From the NCBI RefSeq assembly GCF_900090145.1, contig NZ_FMHI01000020.1:62001-126000 (forward strand): a DNA stretch of 64,000 nucleotides. Reading direction: 5' to 3'. Shown here piece after piece: positions 35,722 to 43,981 of this stretch; the first letter of the stretch is position 1, and the number at the start of each line of letters is the position of its first letter. The position numbers were made by a program, and so were the translations under genes. The DNA is from Streptomyces sp. WMMB 322. Lineage in GTDB: Bacteria; Actinomycetota; Actinomycetes; Streptomycetales; Streptomycetaceae. Below the pieces are notes generated by a model. That model saw only the letters and a program-made list of their open reading frames with translations. It was not told the DNA's origin and did no database searches.

Positions 35722-36379
35722 CGGCGTCCACCAGCCGGTATCCCGCGCCCCGCACGGTGGCGATCCAGTCCGCCCCGATCTTGCGGCGCAGTGCGCTGAT
35801 GTACACCTCGACGATGTTCGCATCGCCTTCGTACGCGAAGTCCCAGACGTGTTCGAGGATCTCCGCCTTCGAGACGACGTCCCCGGCCCTGACCGCCAGA
35901 TGCTCCAGCACCGCGAATTCCTTCGCCGTCAGCTCCACGTCCCGCTCGCCCACGCTCACCCCGCGGGTGCCCGGGTCGACGCAGAGCGTGCCGAGCCGGA
36001 GCACGGTGCGTGCGCCGCGGGTGCGCCGTCGCAGCAGCGCCCTGACTCTCGCGAGCAGCACGACGTACGAGAAGGGCTTCGTCAGATAGTCGTCGGCCCC
36101 GGTGTCCAGGCCCTCGGCCTCGTCGTACTCGCCGTCCTTCGCGGTCAGCATCAGTACGGGCGTCTCGTCGCCGGCCGCGCGCAGGGCGGCGCAGACGCGG
36201 TACCCGTTCATGCCGGGCAGCATGATGTCCAGGACGATCAGGTCGTAGGTGCCCTCGCCGGCCCGGTGCAGCCCTTCGTCGCCGTCGTGGACGACGTCGA
36301 CGGCGAACCCCTCGGCGCTCAGCCCCCGGGCGAGCGAGAGGGCGAGCCGCCGTTCGTCCTCCACGATCAGCAGGCGCAT
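35714..36379 (-). CDS. OmpR-family response regulator
   Basis: A 221-aa protein with a receiver domain (residues 1-115) containing Glu7/Asp8, phospho-acceptor Asp51 (LIVLDIMLPGMNG) and Lys101. The C-terminal winged helix (about 128-218) contains ELTAKEFAVLEHLAVRAGDV and IVEVYISALRRKI. I chose the ATG at 36379, preceded by GGGGGAG; an in-frame ATG lies 6 codons upstream. A direct-repeat operator lies between it and the divergent PepSY gene. Confidence 0.93.
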   Translation of the reverse strand: MRLLIVEDERRLALSLARGLSAEGFAVDVVHDGDEGLHRAGEGTYDLIVLDIMLPGMNGYRVCAALRAAGDETPVLMLTAKDGEYDEAEGLDTGADDYLTKPFSYVVLLARVRALLRRRTRGARTVLRLGTLCVDPGTRGVSVGERDVELTAKEFAVLEHLAVRAGDVVSKAEILEHVWDFAYEGDANIVEVYISALRRKIGADWIATVRGAGYRLVDAGA

Positions 36380-36400
36380 GGGAACACTCTCCCCCATCGA

Positions 36401-36440
36401 ACCTGAAGTGATCTTCAGGTGGCTTCAGGTTCTCTTCAGC
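36401..36440. promoter_or_regulatory. OmpR-type operator: palindrome plus three TTCAG repeats
   Basis: ACCTGAAG-N4-CTTCAGGT (36401-36420) is a perfect 8-bp-arm inverted repeat. TTCAG recurs at 36414, 36424 and 36435, that is at 10-11 bp spacing on one face of the helix. It lies in the 109-bp gap between the response regulator and the PepSY gene, so it probably controls both. Confidence 0.7.
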
Positions 36441-36488
36441 CGGCTTCCGCCACGGTGGATCCCACATCGCAACCGCTCGGGAGGAACC

Positions 36489-37211
36489 ATGAAGCGCAAG
36501 CTCGCCATCGCCACCGTCACCGCCGTGGCCCTGATCGGCGGAGGCTCCGTCGCGGCGGTCGCCAGCGACGACGCCACGCGGTCCGCCTCCTCCTCGGCCC
36601 GTGCCGTGGACCGCGACGACCACGACGACGACCGCGACGAGGACCGCGACAGCGGCAAGGACGACAAGGACGACAACGACGAGCTCAGGGACGACGACAA
36701 GGACGAGAGCCGTGCGGCCGAGAGCACCGGAACGACGGCCGCCGAGGCGGCGGAAGCGGCCCTGAAGGCCGCACCCGGCACCGTCACCGGCGTCGACCTG
36801 GACGGCGGCAGGCAGGGCCCGGTCTGGGAGGTCGAGGTGACCGAGGGCCGTACGTCGCACGAGGTCCGGCTGGACGGGGACACGAACAAGGTCCTGGACA
36901 AGAGGACGGAGCGGGACGACGAGGCGTACCCCGGCTCGAAGCTCACGGCCGCGGACGTGGCCCGCAAGGCCGCCGAACGCGGCACGGTGACCTCCGTCGA
37001 ACTCGACGACGACGCCAAGGCCCCCACGTGGGAGGTCGAGACGACCCAGGGCGGCAAGGGCGGCAAGGGCGGCAAGGGCCAGGAGACGGAACTGAGCGTC
37101 GACGGCCGGACCGGCGAGATCACCCGGTCCGCGGCGGACCACGATGACGACGGCCGGGACGACGACCGGGACGGGGACGACCGGGACGACGACCGGGACG
37201 GCGACGACTGA
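36489..37211 (+). CDS. Exported acidic PepSY-domain protein
   Basis: A 240-aa protein. A signal peptide (residues 1-25, AAVAS) is followed by a highly acidic DD-rich region (about 40-75) and two PepSY-like repeats (EAAEAALKAAPGTVTGVDLD...WEVEVTEG; DVARKAAERGTVTSVELD...WEVETTQG). The C-terminus is rich in DDR repeats. GGGAGG precedes the ATG. It is divergent from an OmpR-type two-component system. Small PepSY proteins next to such systems often respond to metals or envelope stress and may feed back on the kinase (inference). Confidence 0.88.
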   Translation: MKRKLAIATVTAVALIGGGSVAAVASDDATRSASSSARAVDRDDHDDDRDEDRDSGKDDKDDNDELRDDDKDESRAAESTGTTAAEAAEAALKAAPGTVTGVDLDGGRQGPVWEVEVTEGRTSHEVRLDGDTNKVLDKRTERDDEAYPGSKLTAADVARKAAERGTVTSVELDDDAKAPTWEVETTQGGKGGKGGKGQETELSVDGRTGEITRSAADHDDDGRDDDRDGDDRDDDRDGDD

Positions 37212-37238
37212 CGACTGCACGCACCACTGCAGCCCTGC

Positions 37239-37268
37239 GGGGTGCCGGGACCGCGGTCCCGGCACCCC
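37239..37268. terminator. Bidirectional terminator, perfect 30-bp inverted repeat
   Basis: Arms 37239-37252 and 37255-37268 pair perfectly around a GC centre. The element lies between the convergent PepSY and meaB genes. Confidence 0.85.
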
Positions 37269-37301
37269 ACACGTGCGACAGCCCGGCGGGGAGAACCCGC
37301 C

Positions 37302-38261
37302 TCAGGCCTCCGTGACGCCCGCGACCAGTTCGTCGGCCGCCGCATACGGATCGATCGATCCGCCGACGACCTTCTCGGCGAGCGCGTCGAGGCGCTTCCC
37401 GCCGCGGAGTTCGCCCATGCGCTCCCGCAGCGCCGTCACCGCGATCGTCTCGATCTCGTGGGCCGCGCGCTTCGTGCGGCGCTCGGCCAGCACCCCGTGC
37501 TCCTCCATCCACGCGCGGTGCTTCTCCAGCGCCTCCACGACCTCTCCGACGCCCTCGCTGCGCGCGGCGACGGTCTTGACGATCGGGGGACGCCAGTCGC
37601 CCGGGGCGCGCGCCTCTCCGAGCCCGAGCATGTGGTTGAGCTCGCGGACGGTCGCGTCCGCCCCGTCCCGGTCGGCCTTGTTGACGACGTACACGTCGCC
37701 GATCTCCAGGATCCCGGCCTTCGCGGCCTGGATCCCGTCCCCCATTCCAGGGGCGAGCAGCACGACGCTCGTATCGGCCTGTGCCGCGATCTCGACCTCG
37801 CTCTGGCCCACTCCGACCGTCTCGACGAGCACCACGTCGCAGCCCGCCGCGTCCAGCACGCGGATGGCCTGGGGTGCGGCCCACGCCAGCCCCCCGAGGT
37901 GTCCCCTGGTCGCCATGGAACGGATGTAGACGCCGGGGTCGGAGGCGTGCTCGCCCATCCGGATCCGGTCCCCCAGCAGCGCGCCGCCGGAGAACGGCGA
38001 GGACGGGTCGACGGCGAGGATGCCGACCCGCTTGCCCGCACGCCGGTACGCGGTGACGAGTGCGGAGGTCGACGTCGACTTGCCGACACCGGGTGACCCG
38101 GTCAGACCCACCACGTACGCGTTGCCGCAGCGCGGCGCCAGCGCCGCCATGACCTCGCGCAGCTGCGGGGACGCCCCCTCCACGAGGGAGATGAGCCGGG
38201 CGACGGCCCTCGGCCGGCCCTCTCTCGCCTGCTCGACCAGCTCGGAGACGTCCACCGTCAT
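37302..38261 (-). CDS. meaB: MeaB-type GTPase, chaperone of B12-dependent mutases
   Basis: A 319-aa G3E GTPase with Walker A GSPGVGKST (residues 55-63), AVDPSSPFSGGALLGDRIRM, a Walker B-region ETVGVGQSE, and NKAD for guanine specificity. MeaB/ArgK proteins guard methylmalonyl- or isobutyryl-CoA mutase from inactivation and help cofactor loading. It lies upstream of nothing obvious but 177 bp downstream of a thiolase on the same strand. The mutase subunit icmA is 13 kb away. Confidence 0.92.
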   Translation of the reverse strand: MTVDVSELVEQAREGRPRAVARLISLVEGASPQLREVMAALAPRCGNAYVVGLTGSPGVGKSTSTSALVTAYRRAGKRVGILAVDPSSPFSGGALLGDRIRMGEHASDPGVYIRSMATRGHLGGLAWAAPQAIRVLDAAGCDVVLVETVGVGQSEVEIAAQADTSVVLLAPGMGDGIQAAKAGILEIGDVYVVNKADRDGADATVRELNHMLGLGEARAPGDWRPPIVKTVAARSEGVGEVVEALEKHRAWMEEHGVLAERRTKRAAHEIETIAVTALRERMGELRGGKRLDALAEKVVGGSIDPYAAADELVAGVTEA

Positions 38262-38371
38262 GCTTGCCGCTCCCCTGTCCTGTGTGCTTTTCCAGGCCGC
38301 CGGCCTGCGACGGCTCCTCTGCCCGCCGGCCTGCGGCCGGCCCTCGGGCCACCTTGCCCGCCGGTCCCGGA

Positions 38372-38425
38372 CCGCTGCCGGGACCGGCTCGATCCGCCGC
38401 TGCCGGGACCGGCTCGATCCGCCGC
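38372..38425. repeat. 25-bp tandem duplication (2.16 copies)
   Basis: A 25-bp GC-rich unit starting CCGCTGCCGGGACC is repeated exactly at 38372-38396 and 38397-38421, with four further matching bases. It lies in the 177-bp meaB/thiolase gap, just beyond the thiolase stop. Confidence 0.8.
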
Positions 38426-38438
38426 GTACCGGCTGGGC

Positions 38439-39671
38439 CTACCGGCCCGCGTTCCCCGGAACCCGCAGCAGCAGCGCGTCTCCCTGGCCTCCGCCGCCGC
38501 ACAGGGCGGCGGCGCCGGTGCCGCCGCCCCTGCGCCGCAGTTCCAGGGCGAGGTGCAGGACGATACGCGCACCGGACATGCCGATCGGATGCCCGAGGGC
38601 GATGGCGCCGCCGTTGACGTTCACCTTTTCGGGGCTGACACCGAGGTCCTTCGTTGACTGGACGGCGACGGCGGCGAACGCCTCGTTGATCTCGATGAGG
38701 TCGAGATCGGCGGCCTTGACGCCGGCGCCGTCCTTCGCCAGTGCGTGCTCGATCGCGCGGGAGGGCTGCGACTGGAGGGAGTTGTCCGGACCGGCCACGT
38801 TGCCGTGCGCACCGATCTCCGCGAGCCACTCGACGCCCAGCTCCTCGGCCTTGGCGCGGCTCATCACGACGACGGCCGCCGCACCGTCGGAGATCTGCGA
38901 GGCCGAACCGGCCGTGATGGTCCCGTCCTTGGCGAAGGCGGGCTTCAGCTTGCCCAGCGACTCGGCGGTGGTCTCGCCGCGGATGCCCTCGTCCTGGCTG
39001 AAGACGACGGGGTCGCCCTTGCGCTGCGGGATCTCCACCGGCGTGATCTCCGCCTCGAACAGGCCGTTCTTCTGCGCCGCGGCGGCCCGCTGGTGGGAGC
39101 GTGCCGCGACCTCGTCCTGTTCGGGACGTGCGATGCCGAGCCTGGTGTTGTGCTTCTCCGTCGAGGCGCCCATCGCGATGTTCTCGAAGGAGTCGGTCAG
39201 CCCGTCGTGCGCCATCGCGTCGAGCATCTCGACGGCGCCGTACTTGTATCCCTCACGGGACTTGGGCAGCAGGTGCGGCGCGTTCGTCATCGACTCCTGT
39301 CCGCCGGCGACGACGATGTCGAACTCGCCCGCCCGCACCAGCTGGTCGGCCAGGGCGATCGCGTCGAGCCCGGAGAGGCAGACCTTGTTGACGGTCAGCG
39401 CCGGCACGTTCATCGGGATGCCCGCCTTGACGGCCGCCTGCCGTGCCGGGATCTGGCCGGCGCCGGCCTGGAGCACCTGGCCCATGATCACGTACTCGAC
39501 CTGGTCGCCGCCGATACCGGCCCGTTCCAGCGCCGCCTTGATCGCGAAGCCGCCGAGGTCGGCGCCGGAGAAGGACTTCAGCGAGCCGAGCAGCCGTCCC
39601 ATGGGCGTACGGGCACCGGAGACGATCACCGAGGTGCTGTTGCCGTCCGTGCGAGCTGACGTACCAGTCAT
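38439..39671 (-). CDS. Acetyl-CoA C-acetyltransferase (biosynthetic-type thiolase)
   Basis: A 410-aa thiolase condensing two acetyl-CoA to acetoacetyl-CoA, or the reverse. The catalytic residues are Cys98 (NKVCLSGLDAI), His361 (IALGHPIGMSG) and Cys391 (LCGGGGQGDAL). The length and motifs fit class II degradative/biosynthetic thiolases. It is divergent from methylmalonyl-CoA epimerase and on the same strand as meaB, which suggests a short-chain acyl-CoA module. Confidence 0.94.
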   Translation of the reverse strand: MTGTSARTDGNSTSVIVSGARTPMGRLLGSLKSFSGADLGGFAIKAALERAGIGGDQVEYVIMGQVLQAGAGQIPARQAAVKAGIPMNVPALTVNKVCLSGLDAIALADQLVRAGEFDIVVAGGQESMTNAPHLLPKSREGYKYGAVEMLDAMAHDGLTDSFENIAMGASTEKHNTRLGIARPEQDEVAARSHQRAAAAQKNGLFEAEITPVEIPQRKGDPVVFSQDEGIRGETTAESLGKLKPAFAKDGTITAGSASQISDGAAAVVVMSRAKAEELGVEWLAEIGAHGNVAGPDNSLQSQPSRAIEHALAKDGAGVKAADLDLIEINEAFAAVAVQSTKDLGVSPEKVNVNGGAIALGHPIGMSGARIVLHLALELRRRGGGTGAAALCGGGGQGDALLLRVPGNAGR

Positions 39672-39751
39672 CAGGTTCAGATCCCTTCCTGAGGGTCCCC
39701 CGGGCCGCGGGGCTCAGGGGTGAGGTCCACGGGCCGTGGGGCACAGGGGAG

Positions 39752-39797
39752 TTAACGAGGGTTAAGGGGACTTCCGCCAATGTACTGAGCGGTACTG
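39752..39797. promoter_or_regulatory. Repeats in the thiolase/epimerase divergent promoter
   Basis: TTAAC-N4-GTTAA (39752-39765) is followed by GTACTG repeated directly at 10-bp spacing (39782-39787, 39792-39797). They are candidate operator sequences for the thiolase, by position only. Confidence 0.35.
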
Positions 39798-39871
39798 TCC
39801 CGGGTCACCGGTCGAAGGGTGTGACCGTGCGCACGTTGCGTAACCGGGCACGCAGACGCTGCACTGGGGCC

Positions 39872-40333
39872 ATGCTGACGCGAATCGACCACATCGGGAT
39901 CGCCTGTTTCGACCTGGAGCGGACCACCGAGTTCTACCGTGCCACGTACGGCTTCGAGGTGTTCCACACCGAGGTCAACGAGGAGCAGGGGGTCCGCGAG
40001 GCCATGCTCCGGATCAACGGCACGGACGACGGCGGCGCTTCGTACATCCAGCTCCTGGAGCCGGTGCGCGAGGACTCCACCGTCGCGAAGTGGCTGGACA
40101 AGAACGGCGAGGGTGTCCACCACATCGCCTTCGGCACCGCGGACGTCGACGCCGACTCGGAGGAGATCCGCGGCCGGGGCGTCCGGGTGCTCTACGACGA
40201 GCCGCGCAGGGGCTCGATGGACTCGCGCATCACGTTCCTGCACCCCAAGGACTGCCACGGTGTCCTCACCGAACTGGTCACCGCTGCCGTCCCCGGGACC
40301 CCTGGGAACTCATCGGCAACAACGAGCCACTGA
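39872..40333 (+). CDS. mce: Methylmalonyl-CoA epimerase
   Basis: A 153-aa vicinal-oxygen-chelate fold enzyme that interconverts (R)- and (S)-methylmalonyl-CoA. The metal ligands are in place: His7 (DHIGIAC), Gln60 (SYIQLLEP), His84 (VHHIAFG) and Glu134 (VLTELV), with Glu43 as a likely base. I chose the ATG at 39872; the upstream 17-codon extension is basic and unlikely. Just upstream of scy, as I recall for Streptomyces. Confidence 0.93.
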   Translation: MLTRIDHIGIACFDLERTTEFYRATYGFEVFHTEVNEEQGVREAMLRINGTDDGGASYIQLLEPVREDSTVAKWLDKNGEGVHHIAFGTADVDADSEEIRGRGVRVLYDEPRRGSMDSRITFLHPKDCHGVLTELVTAAVPGTPGNSSATTSH

Positions 40334-40504
40334 CGGCTGCTTCCCGGCCCGGTAGAGTGGCCTCTCGGCCGGGGCGGGCCTCCGCGTCATCCCTAGGAGG
40401 GTCCGGGCCGGGGGTTCCGACCCCGAAGATCTGCCGATGTTCTGACACCCTCTGCAAGAGGGGTCAGTTCACCACCACGACCAGGGGACGGATGGGACCG
40501 CGCA

Positions 40505-43500
40505 GTGCGGGGCTACGACCGCTACGAGGCTGACGACCACCTCTCGCAGTTCGAGGCCGAGATGGAGCGGCTGAAGAAGGAGCGGGAGAAGGCCGTCGAC
40601 CATGCCGACGACCTCGGCTACCAGGTCGAAGTGCTGCGCGCCAAGCTGCACGAGGCGCGCCGCGCTCTGGCCACGCGCCCGGCCGGCTACGACAACCTGT
40701 CCCAGCAGGCCGAAGCGCTGCTGCGCAATGCCCAGCTGCAGGCCGACCAGATGCGGGCCGACGCCGAACGCGAGCTGCGCGACGCCCGCATGGAGACGCA
40801 GCGGCTGCTTCAGGAGCGCGCCGAGCAGCAGTCCCGCCTGGAGTCGGAACTGCACGCCGAGGCGGTGCGCCGCCGCCAGCAGCTCGACCAGGAACTGGCC
40901 GAGCGCCGCTCCACCGTCGAGACCCACGTCAACGAGAACGTCGCCTGGGCCGAGCAGCTGCGCGCCCGTACCGAACAGCAGGCGCAGCGCCTCATGGAGG
41001 AGACGCGCGCCGAGTCCGAGCGCTCCCTCCAGCAGGCACGCGAAGAGGCCGAGCGGCACGCGGACGACACCCGCAGCAGGATGAACTCGGAGGCCGAGAA
41101 GGCCCGCGCGGAGGCCGACGCGATCCTGCGCCGGGCGCGCGCCGAGGCGGAGCGGATGCTCAATTCCGCTTCGACTCAGGCCCAGGAGGCCAGCGAGCAC
41201 GCGGAACGTCTGCGCACCTCCTCCACCTCGGAGTCGGAGTCCTCCCGCCGCGAGGCCGCGGACCTGGTGCGCAGGGCCGGCGAGCGGATGCAGGAGGCCG
41301 AAGCCGCGCTGCGCGAGGCCCGCGCCGAGGCCGAGGAGAAGCTGACGAAGGCGGGCGAGACCGCGGAGAAGCTGCTCGCCGACGCCGAGTCGGACAACGA
41401 GCAGCGCCTGCGCACCGCCAAGAACGAAGTGGCCCGCATGGTCGGCGAGGCCACCAAGGAGTCCGAGGCCATCAAGGCCGAGGCCCAGCAGCTGCGCGAC
41501 GAGGCGAAGGCCCACGCCGAGCAGCTGATCGAGGAGGCCAAGGCCGAGGCCCGTACCCGGTCGGCCGAGGAGTCCGCGAACCAGCTCGCCGAGGCCGCCC
41601 GTACCGCCGAGGACGCACTCGACAAGGCGTCCGAGGAGGCCAGGGCCACCACCGGCAGGGCCGCCGAAGAAGCCGAACGCATCCGCCGGGAGGCCAACGA
41701 GGAGGCGGAGCGGCTCCGCGCCGAGGCCGAGCGGATGGTCGAGGAGCTCGAGGGCGCCGCCAAGGACGACACCAAGGAGTACCGCGAGAGGACCGTCGAG
41801 TTCCAGGAGGAGGCCCGGCGGCTGCGCGCGGAGGCCGAGCAGCTGCGCGCGGAGGCGGTCGAGGAGGGCGAGAGGCTGCGGGCGGAGGCGCGCCGCGAAG
41901 CCGTCCAGCAGATCGAGGACGCGGCGAACCGCGCTGAGGAACTCCTGGTCAAGGCGAAGGCGGACGCGGAGGACACCCGCACCGAGGCCGCTACCGAGAG
42001 CGAGCGTGTACGCACCGAGGCCATCGAGCGCGCCACGACGCTGCGCCGCCAGGCCGAGGAGACGCTCGAGCGCGCCAACGCCGAGGCGGAGGAGCTGCGT
42101 TCGACCGCCGAGGAGCAGGCGGGCAAGACGCGCACGGACGCCGACGAGGCGGGCAGGCGCATCCGCGAGGAGGCCGAACAGGCCGCCAAGGACCGCAAGG
42201 CGGAAGCGGCCGCGGAACTGGAGCGGCTGCACAACGAGGCGGAGAGCAAGCTCGCCGAGGCCGAGCGCGAACTGCGCGAGGCGCACAGCGAGTCGGAGCG
42301 GCTGAGGGACGAGGCCCGCAACGAGACCGAGCGGCTGCGCACGGAGACCGCCGAGCGGCTGCGCACCCTCCAGCAGCAGGCGGAGGAGGCAGCCGAGCGG
42401 CTGCGCAGCGAGGCACACGCGGATGCCTCCCAGTCCCGCGCCGAGGGCGAGGCGCTGGCGGTGCAGTTGCGCAGCGACGCCGCATCGGAGGCCGAGCGGC
42501 TGCGCAACGAGGCCCAGGAGACCGCCGACCGCATCAGGTCGGAGGCCGCCGCAGCCGCGGAACGCACGAACACGGAGGCGGCCGAGGCGCTGGAGGCCGC
42601 CCGCGAGGAGGCCGACCGGCGGCGGCGCGAGGCCGAGGAGCTGCTGGCCGGCGCCCGCGAGGAGGCACACAGGGAGCGCACGGACGCGCGCAGGCAGAGC
42701 GACGAGCTCCTGGCCACCGCGCGGCAGCGGGTCGAGGACGCGCAGAGCGAGGCGGCCCGGCTCGTGGAGGAGGCGGAGCGCCGCGCCGCGGAGATGGTCA
42801 GCACCGCCGAGGAGACCGCCCAGCAGGTGCGCGACTCGGTCACCGGTCTGCACGAGCAGGCCGAGGAGGAGATCACCCGGCGGCGCGCGGAGGCCGAGAA
42901 GGCTGCGGCGCAGCTGCGCCGGGAGGCCCAGGAGGAGTCCGAGGCCGCCAAGGCCATGGCGGAGACGACGGTCTCCGAGGCCCTGGACGAGGCGGAGCGT
43001 ACGCGTACCGAGTCCGAGCGGATTCTGGACGAGGCGCGCGAGGAGGCCGCACGCCGGCGCAACGACGCGGCGGAGCAGGCCGACCGGCTGCTCGCCGAGG
43101 CCCGTGAGGAGGCCCGCCGCACCCAGACCTCCGCCGAGGAGCAGGCCGACAGCATGGTGGGCGCGGCCCGGCGCGAGTCGGACCGTCTGGTCAGCGAGGC
43201 CCGCGAGGACAGCCGCCAGGTGGTGGAGAAGGCCCGCAACGACTCCAACACCATGCTGGACGAGGCCCGCAGCGACGCCGCGGCGATCAGGGAGCGCACG
43301 CAGGAGCAGCGCACCCGGGTCGAGCGGGAGATCGAGAAGCTGCACGAGCGGGCACGCAGGGAGTCCTCCGAGGCGATGCAGTCCGCGGGAGAGCGCTGCG
43401 ACAAGCTCGTCAAGGCCGCTCAGGAACAGCTGCGCGAAGCCGAGGAGAAGGCCGCTCGCCTGGTCCGCGAGGCGGACAACGAGGCGAGCAACGTGCGCAT

Positions 43501-43858
43501 CTCCGCGGTGAAGAAGGCCGAGGGCCTGCTCAAGGACGCCGAGCAGCGCAAGGCCGAACTCATCCGGGACGCCGAGCAGATCCGTGAGGAGGCCAGGGCC
43601 GAGGCGGAGCGGACCGTCGAGGCCGGACAGCGCGAACTGGCGGTGCTCGAGCGCCGCCAGGAGGACATCAACGCTGAGATCTCCCGCGTGCAGGACGTAC
43701 TGGAAGCGCTGGAGTCCTTCGAGACCCCCGGAGCCGGCGGTGGCCCGGAGAGCGGGGGCGGCAGGAAGGGCGGAGCCGAAACAGCGTCAACCAACGGTGT
43801 GAAGGCGGGAGTTGGTGCAGGTACGACCAAGCCCGCTGGCAAGGAGTCCGGAAGTTAG
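40505..43858 (+). CDS. scy: Scy, polar coiled-coil scaffold of hyphal tips
   Basis: A 1117-aa protein. A DivIVA-like N-terminal segment (GYDRYEADDHLSQFEAEMERL) is followed by about 1000 residues of almost unbroken Ala/Glu/Arg-rich coiled-coil with recurring EAERLRAEA-type blocks. A Gly-rich disordered tail ends the protein. Scy assembles with DivIVA and FilP at the growing tip and helps organise new tips. The family is built on a 51-residue repeat. I recall the S. coelicolor protein as about 1326 residues; the difference here is close to four such repeats. GTG start with GGGA 7 nt upstream. filP follows after 123 bp. Confidence 0.93.
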   Translation: MRGYDRYEADDHLSQFEAEMERLKKEREKAVDHADDLGYQVEVLRAKLHEARRALATRPAGYDNLSQQAEALLRNAQLQADQMRADAERELRDARMETQRLLQERAEQQSRLESELHAEAVRRRQQLDQELAERRSTVETHVNENVAWAEQLRARTEQQAQRLMEETRAESERSLQQAREEAERHADDTRSRMNSEAEKARAEADAILRRARAEAERMLNSASTQAQEASEHAERLRTSSTSESESSRREAADLVRRAGERMQEAEAALREARAEAEEKLTKAGETAEKLLADAESDNEQRLRTAKNEVARMVGEATKESEAIKAEAQQLRDEAKAHAEQLIEEAKAEARTRSAEESANQLAEAARTAEDALDKASEEARATTGRAAEEAERIRREANEEAERLRAEAERMVEELEGAAKDDTKEYRERTVEFQEEARRLRAEAEQLRAEAVEEGERLRAEARREAVQQIEDAANRAEELLVKAKADAEDTRTEAATESERVRTEAIERATTLRRQAEETLERANAEAEELRSTAEEQAGKTRTDADEAGRRIREEAEQAAKDRKAEAAAELERLHNEAESKLAEAERELREAHSESERLRDEARNETERLRTETAERLRTLQQQAEEAAERLRSEAHADASQSRAEGEALAVQLRSDAASEAERLRNEAQETADRIRSEAAAAAERTNTEAAEALEAAREEADRRRREAEELLAGAREEAHRERTDARRQSDELLATARQRVEDAQSEAARLVEEAERRAAEMVSTAEETAQQVRDSVTGLHEQAEEEITRRRAEAEKAAAQLRREAQEESEAAKAMAETTVSEALDEAERTRTESERILDEAREEAARRRNDAAEQADRLLAEAREEARRTQTSAEEQADSMVGAARRESDRLVSEAREDSRQVVEKARNDSNTMLDEARSDAAAIRERTQEQRTRVEREIEKLHERARRESSEAMQSAGERCDKLVKAAQEQLREAEEKAARLVREADNEASNVRISAVKKAEGLLKDAEQRKAELIRDAEQIREEARAEAERTVEAGQRELAVLERRQEDINAEISRVQDVLEALESFETPGAGGGPESGGGRKGGAETASTNGVKAGVGAGTTKPAGKESGS

Positions 43859-43981
43859 CCACTCGAACGAGCGCACATTCTCCAGATCAAACCCGCAATG
43901 GCTCGATGACACGCCGTCTTGGCCCCTAGGATTCCCCTATAACTCCCCGTCTGATAACCCGTCTGACTCGACAGGAAACCC

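Noticed and set aside
40334..40504. Possible RNA element or terminator in the epimerase/scy gap (CCCGGCC...GGCCGGG).
   Set aside because: Only 7-bp pairing with a 16-nt loop could be found. Not strong enough to call.
40469..43345. A 958-codon open frame antisense to scy with Leu/Gly/Arg-rich sequence.
   Set aside because: It is the shadow of the repetitive coiled-coil gene: GAG/GCC codons read backwards as CTC/GGC. It has no domain or start site, and scy is well supported.
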